DNA of 6,811 nt from Candidatus Zhuqueibacterota bacterium 4572_119 (GTDB lineage Bacteria > Zhuqueibacterota > Zhuqueibacteria > Thermofontimicrobiales > Thermofontimicrobiaceae), in the NCBI GenBank assembly GCA_002084535.1, contig NBLI01000124.1, positions 1 to 6,811 of the forward strand. Direction: 5' to 3'. Within the stretch, counting starts at the first letter, position 1, and the number at the start of each line of letters is the position of its first letter. A program made the translations under genes and the position numbers. Below are positions 5,333-6,811 of this stretch, piece after piece. The notes beneath the pieces were generated by a model. It was not told where the DNA came from, did not search any database, and saw nothing but the letters and a program-made list of their open reading frames with translations.

Positions 5333-6517
5333 TTAATTTGAATTGATGAATCCAATGTATTTTATCTTACACGGATAGCCGCCCCTTTGGTAAGTGCAGT
5401 TGTTCCATAGACTGCACTTTGACGAGCAGATGAAGCGACTCGCTGAGCAATTCAGTCTGTTTTTTCTATACTGTTTCCGCGTCAGAAGTTTTGAGTCTAA
5501 ATCTGCTCTTTGAAGAGAATTTAGAATAATTCCGTTGGTGACATTCGCGTAAGCTTCGTTTGTTTCGAAAAATTGTTTGAAAATATCTTCCAGTGAATTA
5601 TTTTTAATTGAATCTCGCAGCTCGGTTGAAAATGGAATAGTGCCAAGTTGTTTTACGTCGATATTGAACATATCTCTGAGCGCGATGGCGACGGAAGACG
5701 CAAAAGGAAAGTCTGATTCATCGTGCACCATATTTAAAATAAATTTTGGGAAAAATTTCAGGGCGTTATTTTTAATGGATGTCTTACTTTTTCCGTCCAG
5801 ATCACAAATGAGAGATTTTATAACTCTATTGTTTTTCTCGGTTGGTTTTGTATAGGATTGTTTTATGACCTTTAATTTTTCTGGTTGATTAGAAAACAGG
5901 CGTTCCAGCGTTTTTAAAATACAAAGCTTGAGGAAATTAAAGTTATCCAATATTACCGCGGGCTCAGGAGTCCCTACCAGAATTTTTTCATCCGCATCAA
6001 TGAAAATTTCAATGTCAAATAAATTCAGCCCTGATCCCAAATCAAAAATAATATAATCGCTGTTTAGCATGTTGATATTTTTATTAAGTCTCGGCAAAAT
6101 TAAATCGTAACGATGCGAAAGACCAAGTGTTTCTGGTGATCCACAAATGATTTTAATATTATTATGTGCTGTCTCACACGCCAGATCATTAATGTCCAGA
6201 TTTGAATTAAAAATGAATTCTTTGATTGTTAGGTTCGGCTTGACTTTAAAAAATGTGTGAAGGCTGGGGCTGCCGAGATCCATGTCGATGATGGTAACTG
6301 TTTTGTTTTGTTCTGCCAAACGAAAAGCAATGCTGGCGCACATGAATGTTTTCCCAACGCCTCCTTTTCCACTCCCGACAGCGATGGTATATGGTGAAGT
6401 CGAAGTATTTGCAAACGAACCTGTAATAGTGTTTAATGAAGTTGGGTTTTGAGCTGGAGTTGCTTTGTTATTGGCGATTTGATTCGTTGGGTAGTCCACT
6501 GTCCTTATTCCCTCCAT
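5333..6517 (-). CDS. MinD/ParA/FlhG-like P-loop ATPase with a C-terminal cysteine cluster
   Basis: The product is 394 residues when counted from ATG 6517. A polar, T/N/S/Q-rich tail (about 1-42) precedes a deviant Walker A GSGKGGVGKT (48-57; signature K51, catalytic K56). The Walker A' strand IIDMDLGSPS (D78, D80), ICGSPETLG (about 124-132), Walker B IIFDLGSG (D159) and GTPEPAVILDNFNFLK (182-197) follow. FILNMVHDESDF and LGTIPFSTELRDSIK complete a layout like MinD/FlhG-type ATPases with 'TPEP' and 'iP.d..vr' motifs. These are dimerising ATP switches that position cell machinery; the cargo here is unknown. The C-terminus adds C357, C364, C368, C374 and C383 (CSASRFICSSKCSLWNNC, then GGYPCKIKYIGF), a possible metal or Fe-S site. 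Start choice is uncertain. GTG 6499 has GGAGG (6511-6515) 11 bases upstream, ATG 6517 has no ribosome binding site, and a TTG at 6577 would add 20 residues. No flagellar, plasmid or septum gene lies beside it. Confidence 0.88.
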   Translation of the reverse strand: MEGIRTVDYPTNQIANNKATPAQNPTSLNTITGSFANTSTSPYTIAVGSGKGGVGKTFMCASIAFRLAEQNKTVTIIDMDLGSPSLHTFFKVKPNLTIKEFIFNSNLDINDLACETAHNNIKIICGSPETLGLSHRYDLILPRLNKNINMLNSDYIIFDLGSGLNLFDIEIFIDADEKILVGTPEPAVILDNFNFLKLCILKTLERLFSNQPEKLKVIKQSYTKPTEKNNRVIKSLICDLDGKSKTSIKNNALKFFPKFILNMVHDESDFPFASSVAIALRDMFNIDVKQLGTIPFSTELRDSIKNNSLEDIFKQFFETNEAYANVTNGIILNSLQRADLDSKLLTRKQYRKNRLNCSASRFICSSKCSLWNNCTYQRGGYPCKIKYIGFINSN

Positions 6518-6582
6518 TAAGGATTTAATGAAGAATATTGTTTCGGGCAATTCATTCCCTGCTGTTGCAAAAAGCAAGCCAT

Positions 6583-6811
6583 TTTATATGGAGTTTTTAT
6601 TAAATTGTTATGCTAGTAAATAATATCATTAATGCCAATAAATTATTAAGTTACAATATTAAGCTATGATGTGTTTAAGTTTTTATTGGTGTTGAGCAGT
6701 AAAAAAGTTGAATAAAGCATTCCATTTTGAAAAATCTTGATTATCAAAATGAAAGTTTGTATATTCATGAGTCAAGCTAATATGCCGTTTCATTGGAAAA
6801 AAATCTCTACC
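6583..6811. other. Right-edge region without a convincing gene
   Basis: This strongly AT-rich stretch is upstream of the ATPase gene. On the minus strand a frame is open from the window edge (6811) to TAA at 6683-6685. It has 42 residues, with an internal ATG at 6793 giving 36 residues beginning MKRHISLTHEYTNF. It could be the C-terminus of a gene beyond the edge or chance; I recognise no family. On the plus strand a frame from ATG 6749 (MKVCIFMSQANMPFHW) is open to the edge, with further ATGs at 6767 and 6782 and no ribosome binding site. No terminator or ATPase promoter of good quality is seen. Confidence 0.4.
6737..6765 (+). promoter_or_regulatory. Sigma70-like promoter candidate directed off the right edge
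   Basis: TTGATT (6737-6742, 4/6 to consensus) and TATATT (6760-6765, 5/6) are separated by exactly 17 bases, with TTTG directly before the -10. It would start transcription near 6772, just before an ATG at 6782 whose frame is open to the window edge. The gene it might serve is not visible, and AT-rich DNA produces such matches often. Confidence 0.3.

Noticed and set aside
5577..5855. Plus-strand frame of 92 codons opposite the ATPase gene
   Set aside because: It is antisense to conserved C-terminal MinD-like motifs and lacks a ribosome binding site.
1..6811. Mobile element, CRISPR array, tRNA/rRNA gene, toxin-antitoxin or defence system
   Set aside because: No transposase or integrase motif, no regularly spaced repeats, no tRNA-like arms and no recognisable defence protein were found on either strand.

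Overview
The window looks like chromosomal DNA from an AT-leaning Gram-negative bacterium. The clues are a lipoprotein with FnIII-like repeats, an NtrY-type sensor kinase and a MoxR-DUF58 gene pair. Taken together these resemble the FCB-group or Calditrichota/KSB1-like lineages, but this placement is an impression from protein style, not a demonstrated assignment. No RNA gene, CRISPR array, insertion sequence or phage gene is visible.

Left part (1-2129): the first 44 codons of rlmN run off the left edge on the minus strand. A 223-base intergenic region separates it from a divergent MoxR-DUF58 operon. The moxR gene is damaged. Its reading frame is normal through the Walker A, Walker B, sensor 1 and arginine-finger motifs, then stops early at 1147. 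The normal C-terminal end of a MoxR protein (TNFNAEADG and onward) follows immediately in the +1 frame and ends at 1214. The roughly 54 residues expected between these parts, including the GAGPR sensor-2 segment, are missing. An internal deletion of a length that is not a multiple of three explains this. The DUF58 gene 3 bases downstream is intact.

Middle part (2130-3862): a 148-base spacer carries a CAATTG-based palindromic repeat. It is followed by a complete NtrY-like membrane histidine kinase with no adjacent response regulator.

Right part (3863-6811): two minus-strand genes. One is a lipoprotein with two FnIII-like repeats and a C-terminal beta-sandwich-like domain, convergent with the kinase. 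The other is a MinD/ParA/FlhG-like P-loop ATPase with a five-cysteine C-terminal tail, followed by a strong intrinsic terminator. The last 229 bases hold no convincing gene, only a possible promoter and a short open frame at the edge.

The genes look like at least four separate transcription units, not one pathway. The points most worth a second look are the moxR deletion, the cysteine tail on the ATPase, and a 17-base motif that recurs upstream of three genes in gene orientation. I did not find a convincing new multi-gene system.
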